Below, piece after piece: positions 46,806-58,269 of a stretch of DNA of 64,000 nucleotides (position 1 is its first letter; each line of letters opens with the position of its first letter). The notes under the pieces were generated by a model. The model had not been told where the DNA came from. It searched no databases and was given only the letters and a program-made list of their open reading frames with translations. Both the position numbers and the translations under genes were made by a program. Source of the stretch: Exophiala sp. HKRS030 (lineage: Eukaryota > Ascomycota > Eurotiomycetes > Chaetothyriales > Herpotrichiellaceae); the NCBI GenBank assembly GCA_023897205.1, contig JAHWDD010000009.1, forward strand, positions 2,542,001 to 2,606,000. Direction: 5' to 3'.

Positions 46806-48580
46806 TTCGGGCGTTGGTGAAGGGATGCATTGCGATCAGGAAAAGTAAGGCCGTTTCTTCTCGAGATTGAGATTCCGGGGTCAGATGGTTCGTGCTTCAT
46901 TACATTGAAGTGGAATGGAGACAACGGCCTTTTCGTCCGGTTGTTAGACGTTGACGAAGGATGGGGGACAGTGACATTGTTGATCTACCTTTGCAAGTCA
47001 CAATCTTAAAAAGCCGTGGAGTCTTTACGTAGTCGGATGACAGCCAATCATAGAAGAGTTATCTTCCACGGGCGCCATCAATGTAATTAGGTGCAGTGGC
47101 TCCAATGGACGCAGCCTCTAAGGTACCTAAAACAGGTCTCCTCAGGCACCTTGGGCGTGTTTTTCTTAATTGCTGTGTCTCATGTGCCCTAACGTGTCTA
47201 ACCAACTAGTTAGTGCTCAGCCAACTAACCAGCTAACCGGCTAATCAGCCAACCAACCAACGTAGTTAGTCACTTAAAGAGTTGATTATTAGTTCTTGAC
47301 CCGGGCGAACAATACGGGGTAGTCAAAGGAAACTGCGACCAAGGGACCGCTCAGGTCGGGGTCCTGCCTGTTGAGACTTCACAAATAATGAGGAAGTTGC
47401 AGCTCCATTTCTCCAGTCACTCCCACCAACTTGTCATTCTACCGCCTTGGTAAAGGTTCAATGGAAGCTCCAGTGCAATCTTCATCCCAAATAACAACAA
47501 GCCTTTTCACGCAGATGATTTGCATCATTCGCATGAAGCCGTGGCCCGAGACACAGACCCACGAGATCCCAACTTTGATCGCCAATCTAAGCACGGCGGC
47601 CGATGGGCATTTTGATCACTTTTCTCTCGGTGACAGGTACAACCTCGTTCTCTGAGAGAGAAAGTCATTGGAAACTTCAGAGGCCTTCTTTGTGGTCCCA
47701 CCATTGCCACGATATGGATACTGAATCATTCCTAACTTACCAGCAGGCGAGTGACTGAGGCGTTGTCAAATCTGGCCGCCAAAGATTGGTGCCGTCGGGT
47801 GACAGCTGTCGACAGGCGGTTTGTGCTAACTTGGCCAGTCCGGCTTGCTGCTCATGCCCCTTGCCCAGTAGGTGCTCGCCGCCTTTGCACGTTCACTGTG
47901 TCGGCCATGAATGAGTTGCAGCTTCGACATAGCAGTGCTCCAGAAGGTAAGCCCAGGTCAAGCTGTCAAGTTGTGTCGACGCGCATCACAACCTAGGAAA
48001 CATGGTTCTCTCTACCTCGTGCTTGATTGTCTTCTGAGCGATTATGGCTCGTACAAAGCGCTCGACATAACCCGCGTCAATGCCAGATGCTCTCTGTCTC
48101 AGTCTTTTGAACTCGCGACACACTTCTTCTGTCCTGTGGAGGGTCTATTGCCCACCCTGAGAGGTTTTGGTCTCTCCAAAAGTGGATCTGTTGTTCTATT
48201 TCAAATGGCTCGAGCTTTGTGCCAACCGGACTATACTGAAGTTGTGATGACAGCAGTCCATCTTGCTGTCTAATCTCCCCCAAGGCTGACGGGCCAACAC
48301 AACCTTCTCCGTCCTCAAGTTGACCATGGCGGCAGTTTCAAGCAACGAGCCCCTAGCGATGTCTGGGAAACATATACATCTAGCGTTCCGCATTGATTTC
48401 TTGATCGTCAAGGTGTCGCTCTTTTCTCCTTCCTTCTCAGCACAGACATACTCACCATAGTCACTCTCTTTACTGTGCATCGCCGGCCTCTTGCAGCTCC
48501 CACCTTTGCTTCCCTCTTCCAGATCCAACTTCTTACGACATTCTATCGAGACAATTGGTTGACGCATTTATCAGACCATC
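46806..48580. promoter_or_regulatory. Divergent spacer with TTAGTTAG-type repeats
   Basis: About 1.8 kb between the UVRAG-like and CAP genes. Holds the tetranucleotide-like CTAACCAG/GTTAGT tract at 47197-47271 and no supported gene. Confidence 0.5.
47197..47271. repeat. Imperfect CTAACCA/TTAGTTAG tract
   Basis: Irregular repetition of CTAAC and CCAAC units ending in CGTAGTTAGT. Similar tracts recur at 56397-56434 and near 57122. Confidence 0.7.
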
Positions 48581-50410
48581 ATGAAGTTTCAATCCGGTGC
48601 GTTTGTGGTGCTTGCCACGAGCGGTACAGCATTGGGTTCTTGGGTCGACTGGCTTCCTTTCAAAGATGTAACAGTCACTCAGACCTTGACCCGAACAACG
48701 GCGATCTGTCCCTGCAATGGCGAAGTGAGGGTGACCCCGGCTCATGCTGCCACCGAGACCGTCAAGGAAGAGAGCATTCAGCGATACACTGTCACTGGTG
48801 CCATCGATCCGGCATACAAACAACCCGCAGTGATTACCAAGGCTGGGCCAATCGTCGTCGTCTATACAACTGCCGGCTCCTTGACAACCAAGACTGGCGT
48901 GAAGATTGAGCTGAAGCCTTCCCAGGGCCCTGTTGTTACCAAGACCATCTTCACCGGTCCGCAGCCAAGTGATGGACTAGGTTGGGTTGATTGGAACGGC
49001 GAAGAGGATAAGAATGGCGGAACATTGACGAGGTCTCATACACAGACTGTGACTGTTCATGGTCCTGCGCCAACGGGCCCCGAAACTGAGCCGTGGGCTG
49101 ACTGGGTCGCAACGACCAATTCTAAGAAGACCACCACAAGGTCCACGACGAAGTCCGCGACAAGATCCACGAGCAAATCGTCACCCTGGTCTGCCTCGAC
49201 CTCGGCCTCCTCCAGCGTTGGACCAATTGGCGGCTCAACCACTTCGAGCTCCTACTCGTTTGGCCATAGCACTTCCAGCTGGTCGTCTACATCTTCAAGC
49301 AGCTCAAGCTTCAGCGTTGGACCAATTGACGGCACCACGACCAGTAGCACAAGCACGTACTCAACCACGACCAGCTCAAGCAGTTTCTCTGTGAACCCTA
49401 TTGACCAGACCACCACTTCCAGCACAAGCAGCTTCTCCTTCAACCCAATTGATCAAACCACTACCACATCGAGCTCTTTGATGACTACCACATCTACAAG
49501 CTCTTTCTCCGTCAATCCTATTGACCAGAGCACGTCTTCATCTTCGTCTGCCGCAGCCGTCACCTCGTCGTCATCGTCCTCTGCTGACGCTGTTACTTCG
49601 TCATCATCTTCGTCTGCTGACGCTGTCACTTCGTCGTCATCTTCATCTGCTGCGGCAGTGACCTCCTCCTCATCGTCGTCTGACGCTGCGATCACTTCTT
49701 CTTCATCCTCTTCTGCAGCCGCTGTTAGCTCCAGCACCACTGTTGCAGCATCGACCACGACCTCTGCGGCTAGCCAGCCCTCGGTCGTTTTTAATGATGT
49801 GAGAGGTCTTGACTACCAGACCGCTATCCTCCAACAGCACAATGTCCACCGTGCCAACCACTCTGCCGCTGACCTAGTCTGGAACGCCAATTTGGCTGCC
49901 ATCGCCGGTCAAACTGCGGCTACGTGTATCTACGCACACGATGTGTAAGTTTTCTACCTTGCCTTCTCTTCCTTGGACTTCCTGATCCTCCTTTTCCTTC
50001 CTATGAAACTCAACTCAAAGACTAACAAACACCTCTTTCCTAGTACTACTGGCGGTGGAGGCTATGGACAAAACATTGGTGCTGGTTACACACCCAACCA
50101 AGTAGGCCAAATGATCACCAACGACATGTACAACGGAGAAATTGGCTTCTTCCCTGGCCCCTACGACACGGACAACATCGACCTTACCAACTTTGGACGA
50201 TTCGGTCATTTCACTCAGATCGTTTGGAAAGGAACCACCTCTGTCGGCTGTGCCACCCAGTTTTGCCCCAACGGACTAGTTAATGCAGGATTTACCCAGT
50301 ATTTCACCGTCTGCAATTACAGCCCGCCTGGAAACTTCCGTGGCCAGTACTCCAACGTTGGTGCGCCGCTGGGAAACCCTACTGTCATCGTCATTGCGAA
50401 CGCGAACTAA
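48581..50410 (+). CDS. Secreted CAP/SCP (PR-1-like) protein with Ser/Thr-rich repeat linker
   Basis: About 576 aa: exon 1 48581-49944, 99-bp intron (CTAAC branch), exon 2 50044-50410. A signal peptide (MKFQSGAFVVLATSGTALGS) is followed by a domain with three W-[VA]-D-W motifs at residues 21, 135 and 172. The central linker holds five copies of a PI[DG][QG]-[ST]TT unit and five Ala/Ser-rich units, and is probably heavily O-glycosylated. The C-terminal CAP domain has LQQHNVHRANHSAADLVWN, IYAHDV|TTGGGGYGQN and the signature HFTQIVWKGTTSVGCA. Yeast relatives (Pry proteins) bind sterols and fatty acids, and related fungal proteins are secreted effectors or wall proteins; which applies is unknown. 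Function is inferred from family. Confidence 0.9.
49195..49735 (+). repeat. Coding tandem repeats in CAP protein linker
   Basis: Two repeat types inside the CAP gene: five roughly 60-90-bp units centred on VGPIDGTTT / VNPIDQTTT, then five 30-bp-scale units of Ser runs followed by ADAVT or AAAVT, with TCGTCATC-rich codons. Confidence 0.85.
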
Positions 50411-51176
50411 GTTGAAGGAATGGGTGTTTTATGTTTTCGAAAAGAGGTCGCAGGTTTTTTGAAGCCGACGAACCTGTTGCATCTTGTCGCATGGGGTTGG
50501 GTTCTCTTTCATGGATAGGGAAGGCTAGATACACCACATTACATCAATAATTTCTCACCTTCTCATACATAGCATTTCAGTGAGTTCGACGGGATGGTAA
50601 ATGGACTTATGATTTATTGTTTAACTATATCGATTGATATCTCAATCGAATCGAGCGTTCCCGTGTCCGCAGCAGACATTCAGGAATGTTTCATTAGGGC
50701 CTGAGTTCTTGTAATATAGGATTTTCTTTCTTACTTTCTTTCTAACTTACTCACATCCATATGTGCATAATAATCATCATATCAAATCCAATCGACCGTC
50801 GAGTCAAAGCTGATGTCTGTCGCGGACAAAGGGAGAAGGATGCGATTGCCACTCGGCCTGGAGCTGATGTCCGACCTGCGCTTCGTCCCTGTGTCCCTGT
50901 AATTCGAGATGCATACCTCAGTGACCCGTCGAACAAAATGAATCACATTGAACCAATTCGTGATTTCCTACATGCTAGGTAATTCTGGTGATTCCACGCA
51001 TCAACACAACGGATTTTCCTAGTTCCAGTACGAGGTCCGTAGCGAGAACCCTCTCCCTCTCTGGATTTAGCCTGCCCGCCCCATTTTCTCGTCTATCATT
51101 GTTCCCAAAACGCCATGCTTTGATGGAAAAGACGCGGATGCGTGGGAAAAAAAGCAGGTTTGTTTATACGTCAATC
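50411..51176. other. Convergent 3' spacer
   Basis: 3' flanks of the CAP and VPS2 genes. No gene seen. Confidence 0.6.
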
Positions 51177-52060
51177 CTAGCGACGTAGCGAGTCCAGCCG
51201 CGCCTGTAGATCATCGTCACCGCCTCCACCTCCAATAGCCTGTGCTACCCGGTTTTCTGGGACGGCTGCACTCTGCAGGCCTGTCGGCGCTTCGCCCATC
51301 TGGAGGTTACCCGGGATCAGTATCATAGTCGCGACGAACTTTGAACAAGATTATTTCGAAGAGTGACTATGAAACTTACGGAATTCTTCAGGTCGACGCC
51401 AATCTCGTCGAGAATCTGGTTTACCACCTCTTCGCCTTCTTCTTCATCTTCGAGACCCGTCACATCGTCGATGGCATCGTCCATCATTTCTTGTCGTTGA
51501 TCCATAATGTCGTTCTCGCGCTCGAATTCCATGGCTATCCGCTGTAGAGCGGGAAGATTCATCTGTCGGTTCATGCTGCCTAGAAGCTGGGTTGCCCCTT
51601 TCATGGATTGCATCATCTGTTCATTGCTTCGGACCGTCTAGGAAGAAGGACGCCAGACAGGTTAGCGGGAATGATCTGGGCTGGTCAAAGGCGATTGTAA
51701 TGTGCGTTACCTGTATCCTCAACGAAATCGCTTGTAACTGGGTGCGCATCTGGTAGAATTTCTGAATATATCGTCGTGTGCGGACGAGGTCCTTTGCCTG
51801 GATCTTGCATGCGCCAATCTGGCCGTTCTTCGCACTCTTCTTGATATCGTTGACAAGCTTCTTCTCTTGATTCTCCAGCTTGACCCTTTCACGGTCGAGT
51901 TCTCGTTGCGTCTTTTCAAGCGCCCGTTGATGTTTGCGGAGACGCTCCGCGGGCGTCATTCGTTTGCCAAATGCCCATTCTATAATCTTGTCTGATGGTT
52001 AGTCCATGGTGGGGGTTCGGCGATTGAGACGGGGTCCGAGAATGAACTGCTTACATTCAT
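51177..52060 (-). CDS. VPS2: ESCRT-III subunit Vps2 (CHMP2)
   Basis: Core ESCRT-III protein that drives membrane scission in multivesicular-body formation. 220 aa in four exons: 52055-52060 (ATG AAT only), 51711-51986, 51380-51637, 51177-51299; introns are 68, 73 and 80 bp. The join gives MN|IIEWAFGKRMTPAERLRK, the Vps2 N-terminal amphipathic helix and FGxRxTPxE signature. Helix 1-2 (LDRERVKLENQEKKLVNDIK, KDLVRTRRYIQKFYQMR) and the FERENDIMDQRQEMMDDAID segment match CHMP2. The C-terminus carries the Vps4-binding MIM1-type sequence DLQARLDSLRR. Length is normal. It diverges from FZO1 across 649 bp. Confidence 0.95.
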
Positions 52061-52709
52061 GGCGGGCTATGTAGAGTGAATATGCTCAATGGATCGAGAT
52101 CTGGGGCGGTACAGGTATCGTATAATGTTTTACATTGACAGACTTGGTGGTGGGTGGAGGAATAGGTGAGTTGGATGTCACGGATGGAGTGGAAGCCAAC
52201 CTGGACTGAGGTAGATAGTTAGTCAGTGAGTTACTAGCTGCTAACTACTGCCAGTACTGTGTAAATTCCTCCGGTACTTGGTGATTGCCTGGCTTAGAGG
52301 TGACGTTGTTGTTCGGACAATTGATTAGGCTGCAGCTTAGTGCACCTTGGGTAACTTTGGGGCGTCCAGGCGGCCAAGGAAGGCCGAGGTAGGCGAGGGG
52401 AATGCCTATAAGCGGTGCAGAGTAGGGAGCAAGAGGCAATGCCGGCTGCTTTCAAAGGCGATTGCCAATCTAACTCAATCCGGTAAGCCTCCCATTTGAA
52501 CCTCGACACCTGATTTTTCTAACTTTATGTACACGGCGGACCGAATCGTCACTCCATCCATTGTTATTGCCTCTTTATCCCATCCAAACTACAACCTCAA
52601 TTGAACAAATCACTGTACATGCAGACTCGACTCCGACCTATGGCTTTCCACCTGTCATCAACCTGGATGATCCGTACCTAATTTTCCATACTCTGCGTAA
52701 GCCCGCATC
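52061..52709. promoter_or_regulatory. Divergent promoter region of VPS2 and FZO1
   Basis: 649 bp containing both promoters. No gene seen. Confidence 0.45.
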
Positions 52710-55605
52710 ATGAGTCAATCCTACTTTCCTCAAGACATTCTCTCAAAAGACAAGTCCACCGGACCGACGCCTCCTCCCAGCGCCGACCAAGATCAACCGT
52801 CGTTGACCGCTCCCGAGCCCATCCATCCTCCAGTCTATCGCCAACCACAATATATGACTGTAGGTAGCGGCGGTCAATCCTCACATGCCGCAGCTCTTAT
52901 GCAACAACTAGAGAAAGATTCGGGCTATGGCAGTATGCCTGGTGATGTTCAGCAGACGGGTGGCGAGATGCGCGCATGGGAAGATGAGCTTCTAAGGGAT
53001 CGACCGACTCCTGCCCATACTCCGCAGATCAACGGACAGCCCGCCTCCATGTCTGACACTGAGAAGAGAGCTCTCGCAAGTCATGTTCATCAACTCTACT
53101 ATAACCAGAATCGAGTTGCCTTGGCCAAAGCCATTTCCCAGACGGTCGAACTATTGAAGCAATTGCAGGAAATGAACACTCAATGGCCCGCACATTACCC
53201 AGCCACTCAGAAACCGCAAGATGAGAAGAATCCAACACGACCGACATTACCGTCGACCCAGTCAACTCGAGATCATGCCGACTTCTCCTCTGACATTATA
53301 CACAAACGGCCGCCACGCCCTGGTGCTATCAGGAGGTTTGGGACATCGATAGGAGAAATCACATCAGGAGAGTCCAGCGAACAGCCTGTTGTCCCCAAGT
53401 CCTCGGAACCACGGCTCATTACACCTCAAATCGCTCAGGAGTTCTCCATCCTCAAGCTTGACCTAAAAGTGGGCTCGCTCTCTCAGACCGAGTTGGTGCA
53501 TTCACTCGAGAAGAAATCCATTGCATCCTTGCTCGACGGAAAGATCAGTCAAAGTGTTCGTCATCTGTTGGCGCTTCGCGACAGGATAGAAGACACTTCT
53601 AGCAAAGTCCTCGTCACCGGAGATCTCAACGCTGGAAAGTCGACATTTTGCAATGCTCTACTGCGGCGCAAAATCTTACCTGAGGACCAACAACCCTGTA
53701 CTAGCATATTCTGTGAGGTTCTCGATGCCAGAGAAAATGGAGGTCTGGAGGAGGTTCATGCTGTGCACAAAGACTCGGTTTACGATCGTAATGATGAGAG
53801 CACTTACGACGCTTATTCATTACAAGAGCTGGAAAAGATTGTTGTTGACAACGAGAAATACATGCAATGCAAAGTCTATGTCAAGGACAGCAGGACGATA
53901 GATCAGTCATTATTGAACAATGGCGTTGTCGACATTGCCCTCATCGACGCTCCAGGACTCAATGCAGATTCCGTCAAGACAACAGCCGTCTTCGCTCGCC
54001 AAGAAGAGATCGACGTTGTTGTTTTTGTTGTTTCGGCCGCCAATCATTTCACACTGTCTGCCAAGGAATTCATCTGGCAGGCAGCTCATGAGAAAGCATA
54101 CATGTTCATGGTCGTGAACGGATTCGATAACATTAGAGACAAGGAACGCTGCCAGAAACTGATACTCGATCAGCTTGCCAAACTCAGCCCACAGACTTTC
54201 AAGGAAGCACAAGAACTGGTTCATTTTGTCTCGAGCAATGCCATTCCAATGGTTCCCGGTGGGGGTGGACCCGGTGGTGATGGTGGAGGCTCCGGATCCG
54301 GGTCTGGGCATTCTCCTGACGACGGTGACGACGAAGATCCCAAAGGCAAAGGCAAAGACAAGGAAAAGATTCAAGATTTTGAAGTCTTGGAAGGTGCTTT
54401 GCGAAGATTCGTTTTGGAGAAACGAGCCCGGTCGAAATTGGCACCAGCAAAGACGTATTTGTTGAATTGTTTAGGCGACATGAACGTTTTGGCGACAGTG
54501 AACCGAGATGTTTCACAAGCGGAACTGGACCGAGTTTCGAAAGAACTATCGGAAATTGAACCAGAGTATGAAAAACGGAGCCAGCTTAAGGGTACCATCT
54601 CGGAACAACTCGAAAAAGACATCGATTCCACTGCGAATGAAGTATACAATCACACTCGATCTACTTTATCAACGACGATTGCCAACGTCGGTCGAGAGGA
54701 CCACGGAGTCGAATATCCCGGTTTATTCTCTGCGTTCCAATATGCGGAGGATCTACGCGTGGCAATGCTAGATCAGATTGCGGCAGCAGTCACCAGCTGT
54801 GAGGCTTATGGCCGTACCAAAACGGTGCAAGGGGTCGACATGATCAAGTCACTGGGTCTGTTGCACGTGGGAGACTCGTACCAGAATCTCTCGTTCCAGG
54901 CGGACAAGATGTTTCAACGCCGCAAGGATGCTTTGGTGCGGACTGTGGACACGAACGTTGAGATCTGGGATTTCTTCGATGTTGCGGGCTTATGGGAACG
55001 GCAAGAGAAGACCGTAGGAACAGGTCTGGCGCTTACGGTGGCAGGCACAGTCGGTTCTCGTGCAATAGGTGGTGTTGGTTGGGTGGACGGTGCCTTTGGA
55101 GCTGCCAAGATTGTTGGGAGTCGAAACTTGAGACGCCTGTTCGTTCCAGGCGTTGTCGCCGCCGGTAAGTTGATTTTTTATCCGTCGAGGGATCTCACAT
55201 GCTGACCCTGATTTCGTAGCTGCTCTGGCTGTGGCTTACATCCTGTCAACAATTCCGCAAAATCTGCCACCTCGTTTGGCAGCCAAACTGTCAACCACCT
55301 TGGCCCAGATGGATTACACACATAGCAATTCGGCGAGAATAGCTGGCGAAGTACGACGAGTACTTCGTTTCCCTGCACAGCGTCTTGCAGGTGATTTACA
55401 ATCAGGGGTGGAAGAGCTGCGACAGAAGAAAGAGGACGTGAGTAAGATTAAGAAAGAGAGCGAAGTGGCCAGAAAATACTTCACCAACCTGGTCAGAGAC
55501 TCGAGTGAGGCACGAAGAAGAGTGTCGGGAATTGATCTTGAGGGAACAATTCCCGGGCTGCCGCTGCGTACGTTTCCTGAAGGATGGCGCAGAGGTGTGG
55601 AATGA
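52710..55605 (+). CDS. FZO1: Mitofusin Fzo1, outer-membrane fusion GTPase
   Basis: Dynamin-family GTPase that fuses mitochondrial outer membranes. 946 aa: exon 1 52710-55164, 55-bp intron (CTGAC branch, CGTAG), exon 2 55220-55605. The N-terminal 230 residues are Pro/Gln-rich, then helical bundle 1. The P-loop is VTGDLNAGKSTF (about residue 305), switch I Thr lies in QPCTSIFCEVL, G3 is DAPG (ALIDAPGLNADS) and G4 is VVNGFDNI. A Gly/Ser/Asp-rich insertion (PGGGGPGGDGGGSGSG, then DDGDDEDPKGKGKDKEK) separates the G domain from the second helical bundle. Two adjacent membrane segments follow (GTGLALTVAGTVGSRAIGG and VVAA|ALAVAYILST, the latter split by the intron). The C-terminal coiled coil contains VEELRQKKEDVSKIKKESEV. 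Confidence 0.95.
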
Positions 55606-57640
55606 GATGTTGTGGGGACAGGCATGAAATGAACCAGAAGGAGATGATGGCATGATTAGGACGGCCGGGCTTGATACTGCATTTGAGCGAACTGAAAACG
55701 AGATTCGATTCTCCACTTGATACATTAGGATTGGAAGGGCGGGCTGAATACAGACTCTTTTTTGGTGTGTACTCGGTACTTGGTGGCCTCGTCCATGAGG
55801 CCGAAGATTGATAATACAAAATCTCAACGCTGGCATTTCGGCTCGACGGCCGGAATGATTGGTGCCGTGACCCGGCAGTCAGTCAGGAATGAACATGTAA
55901 CAGCTTCAGTGGTACCTTTGCACAAAGTTTAAATACCATTTGTACATTGAATAAAGGCATTGAATGGACATTGTGTTGATGTATTTATTCCTAAGTTGTA
56001 AATGACAACGAGTCGGTGGTTTGGTCAGCACTATGAGCAGTTTTAGTTCGTGTGCTCCGTATGTGTACCTCCGTAGGGACGGCGACGTCATGGTTCGGCG
56101 GGGCAAATTCTAGGCAGCCCCAATTTCCAAGTTAGATGAAATCCTCGTTTTCTGGCATGGATGGGCGTTGGCACACACGAGGGGTAAATTGACAGCGTTA
56201 ACTGGTAGGTGACTGGTTGGTTGTAGTTAGGTACCCAGTAGGTTCTGAGCCCGAGGACATACCTACTCCGTATGTTTCTGTAGGCACTTAAAACACTTAA
56301 AACCTCTAGGCACTAGGTGACCTGTGCGACGTGGAAAGTACATACCTAGGTACCTTAGGTACTTAGGTACCTACATACAGTGCCTAGCCAGGTTCAGTCA
56401 ACTAACTAACTAGTTAACCAACTTAGTTAGTTAGGCGGTCGCGGCAGTTGACAATCGACAACGAGAGAGCCCGAAAGAAATACGTGTCGGAGGATGGCAA
56501 ATAGCACATGGCAGTTGACAGATGGCAGAGTGGCAGAATTGCTTTCCATTCCACGTGTCGTCTTCGTTGACTCAGGTAACACAGCCAGTCAAACGCATGA
56601 GAAATGTTCTATTTGAAGAATATCCATTGACGCGTCGATTACACGGCAGACAAGCAGGCAGGCAGGCAGGGTGCCCGGAAGGGGCCCTTGGGCACGCTTG
56701 GGCTATCCGGTTAGGGTACGTTTCTTGTTAGTTAGAGAAGGTATGTATGTATGTACCTAGGTCGCATAGGTGTGCCTTCGGGATTCCCTTAATTCCCAAG
56801 CTCTTAGGCACTGGGTTGGGCCTCGGGGATTCCGGGGTCTGGTCTCGAGGGTTCCTTAGGCTAGGCGTGTAGATTACTTCAACTATTAAGTAGGGATTGC
56901 CTAGATGGGCTTTGGTAGGTGTGAGGATTCACCAAATGCGTGGCTAGCTAGGTACATAAGGTAGCTAGGTCCCTTAACCAACTACTGAAGGCCTTAAGAG
57001 CCTTGCTCAACCATGTGTTACCTCGCGGTGCCTGGTACCGAAATCCTGCGCCCGGAGGACTGTTTCGTAACACCGGAGCACAACCCTAAGTTAAGTGCCC
57101 GAGTCTGACGCAAGTGCTACGCTAGTTAGTTAGCTACGTGTGTGCAACAGTGCACGATCCGTGGAGGGCCCTTGAGCTTTTCCTTCTGCATCTCTGGATC
57201 TTGGGTGCGTGGGTGCCTCTTGCGCCACCACGCTTCGTGGACAGTTGCACCACCAGCACCACCAGCACCACCAGAGCCTGCAGCCACTGCCATCATGTCC
57301 TAGTTAATCAATTACACGGTTACTCAGACATTTGCTTCTTTGGAATGCCGTGTTGACATTTTTGCACAATGAAATACTAGAAGTCAAATGAATCATTTGG
57401 ATTGCTATGATGCCTGCTACTATTGAGATGAACGAGTTGATCCTCATCTACAGGCTGCCGCAGACGCTTTCGACCTTCTAAGAACAATCATATTTAGTCA
57501 GCTTGACTTGGTTAGGTACCGCACGGGCGTCCCCAGGTACCTAAGCCGTCAAACTTGGGTCTTTGGAGGACGTATATTATGCCAGGTTCCCCGCGCTAAA
57601 AGACAATCTCAGAGTCAAAATGCAACTCTAGTTAGTTGGC
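55606..57640. other. Repeat-rich intergenic region
   Basis: About 2 kb after FZO1 with no supported gene. It is dense in CCTAGGTACCTA-like and TTAGTTAG-like short repeats and contains a TACTCCGTA motif (56264-56272), GCAG and GTAT short tandem runs, and a CACCAG run near 57247-57275. Confidence 0.6.
56341..56434. repeat. CCTAGGTACCTTAGGTA and CTAACTAGTTAAC tracts
   Basis: Two adjoining palindromic low-complexity tracts: 56341-56380 built on (C)CTAGGTAC/TTAGGTAC, and 56397-56434 built on CTAACTAACTAG/TTAGTTAG. Related copies occur near 56755, 57520, 60785 and 61430. Confidence 0.75.
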
Positions 57641-58269
57641 TAGGCGCAGACCGAGGGCTTCATCTGCCTTTGTCCCTCCATCGCTCCATCGCTTTGCCTC
57701 TCCACCATCCGTGCCTCAATCCGTCCCTCAATCGCTCACTCCCTCAATCCCTCGATCCTCCAGTTCCTCCTTTCCTGGAGTTTTCCCCTCAAGGCGCATC
57801 TGCCCTCGCTACTCGGTTGGAATCATTGGCCGACCTGTAGTCCTTTGTTCTCAAGCTTGAGTTATCCCAGCAAGCCCTCACGCCCTCCAGATCTTCCAGC
57901 CGTTCTCCTCCTCTCTCCAATACAGATAGTCACAGACAACCCACTACTACCTCATCCTCCTCGGCCAGTGACTGATCCTCTCTAGTCGCCCTCAAGCCGC
58001 ACGCCTTCTGCCTTCTGTCTCCCACCTCTTACCTCATACTTCCCTTACCCCATACTACACAACCAGTCTACCACCCACCTCTTCTCCGGACTGCTGAACT
58101 CTCGTGTCCTTCTCAAGGTCGGCCTATTGTCATTTCGCATCATCCTTTCATTGTCTGTGCACTACCCATCAAACACCTTTCTCCACCATTCACGGCGACT
58201 ACGTCGTGCCCTCGTTTCGCCTTCACCACGACCCGGACTTCAATCCTCCTCGTCCTCTCCTCCTCCTAA
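57641..58269 (+). promoter_or_regulatory. Pyrimidine-rich leader of the PP2C gene
   Basis: Over 600 bp strongly biased to C and T on the plus strand and almost free of ATG, as is common for fungal core promoters and 5' leaders. It ends at an in-frame TAA (58267-58269) just before the open PP2C frame. Confidence 0.5.

Noticed and set aside
49453..49758. Antisense Glu/Asp/Val-rich frame over the CAP linker
   Set aside because: Direct complement of the Ser-codon repeat; composition is a by-product of the repeat.
53910..54374. Minus-strand frame of 154 aa inside FZO1
   Set aside because: Antisense shadow of the GTPase domain.
55314..55836. Minus-strand frames over the FZO1 3' end
   Set aside because: Antisense to the coiled-coil exon and 3' UTR, no motif.
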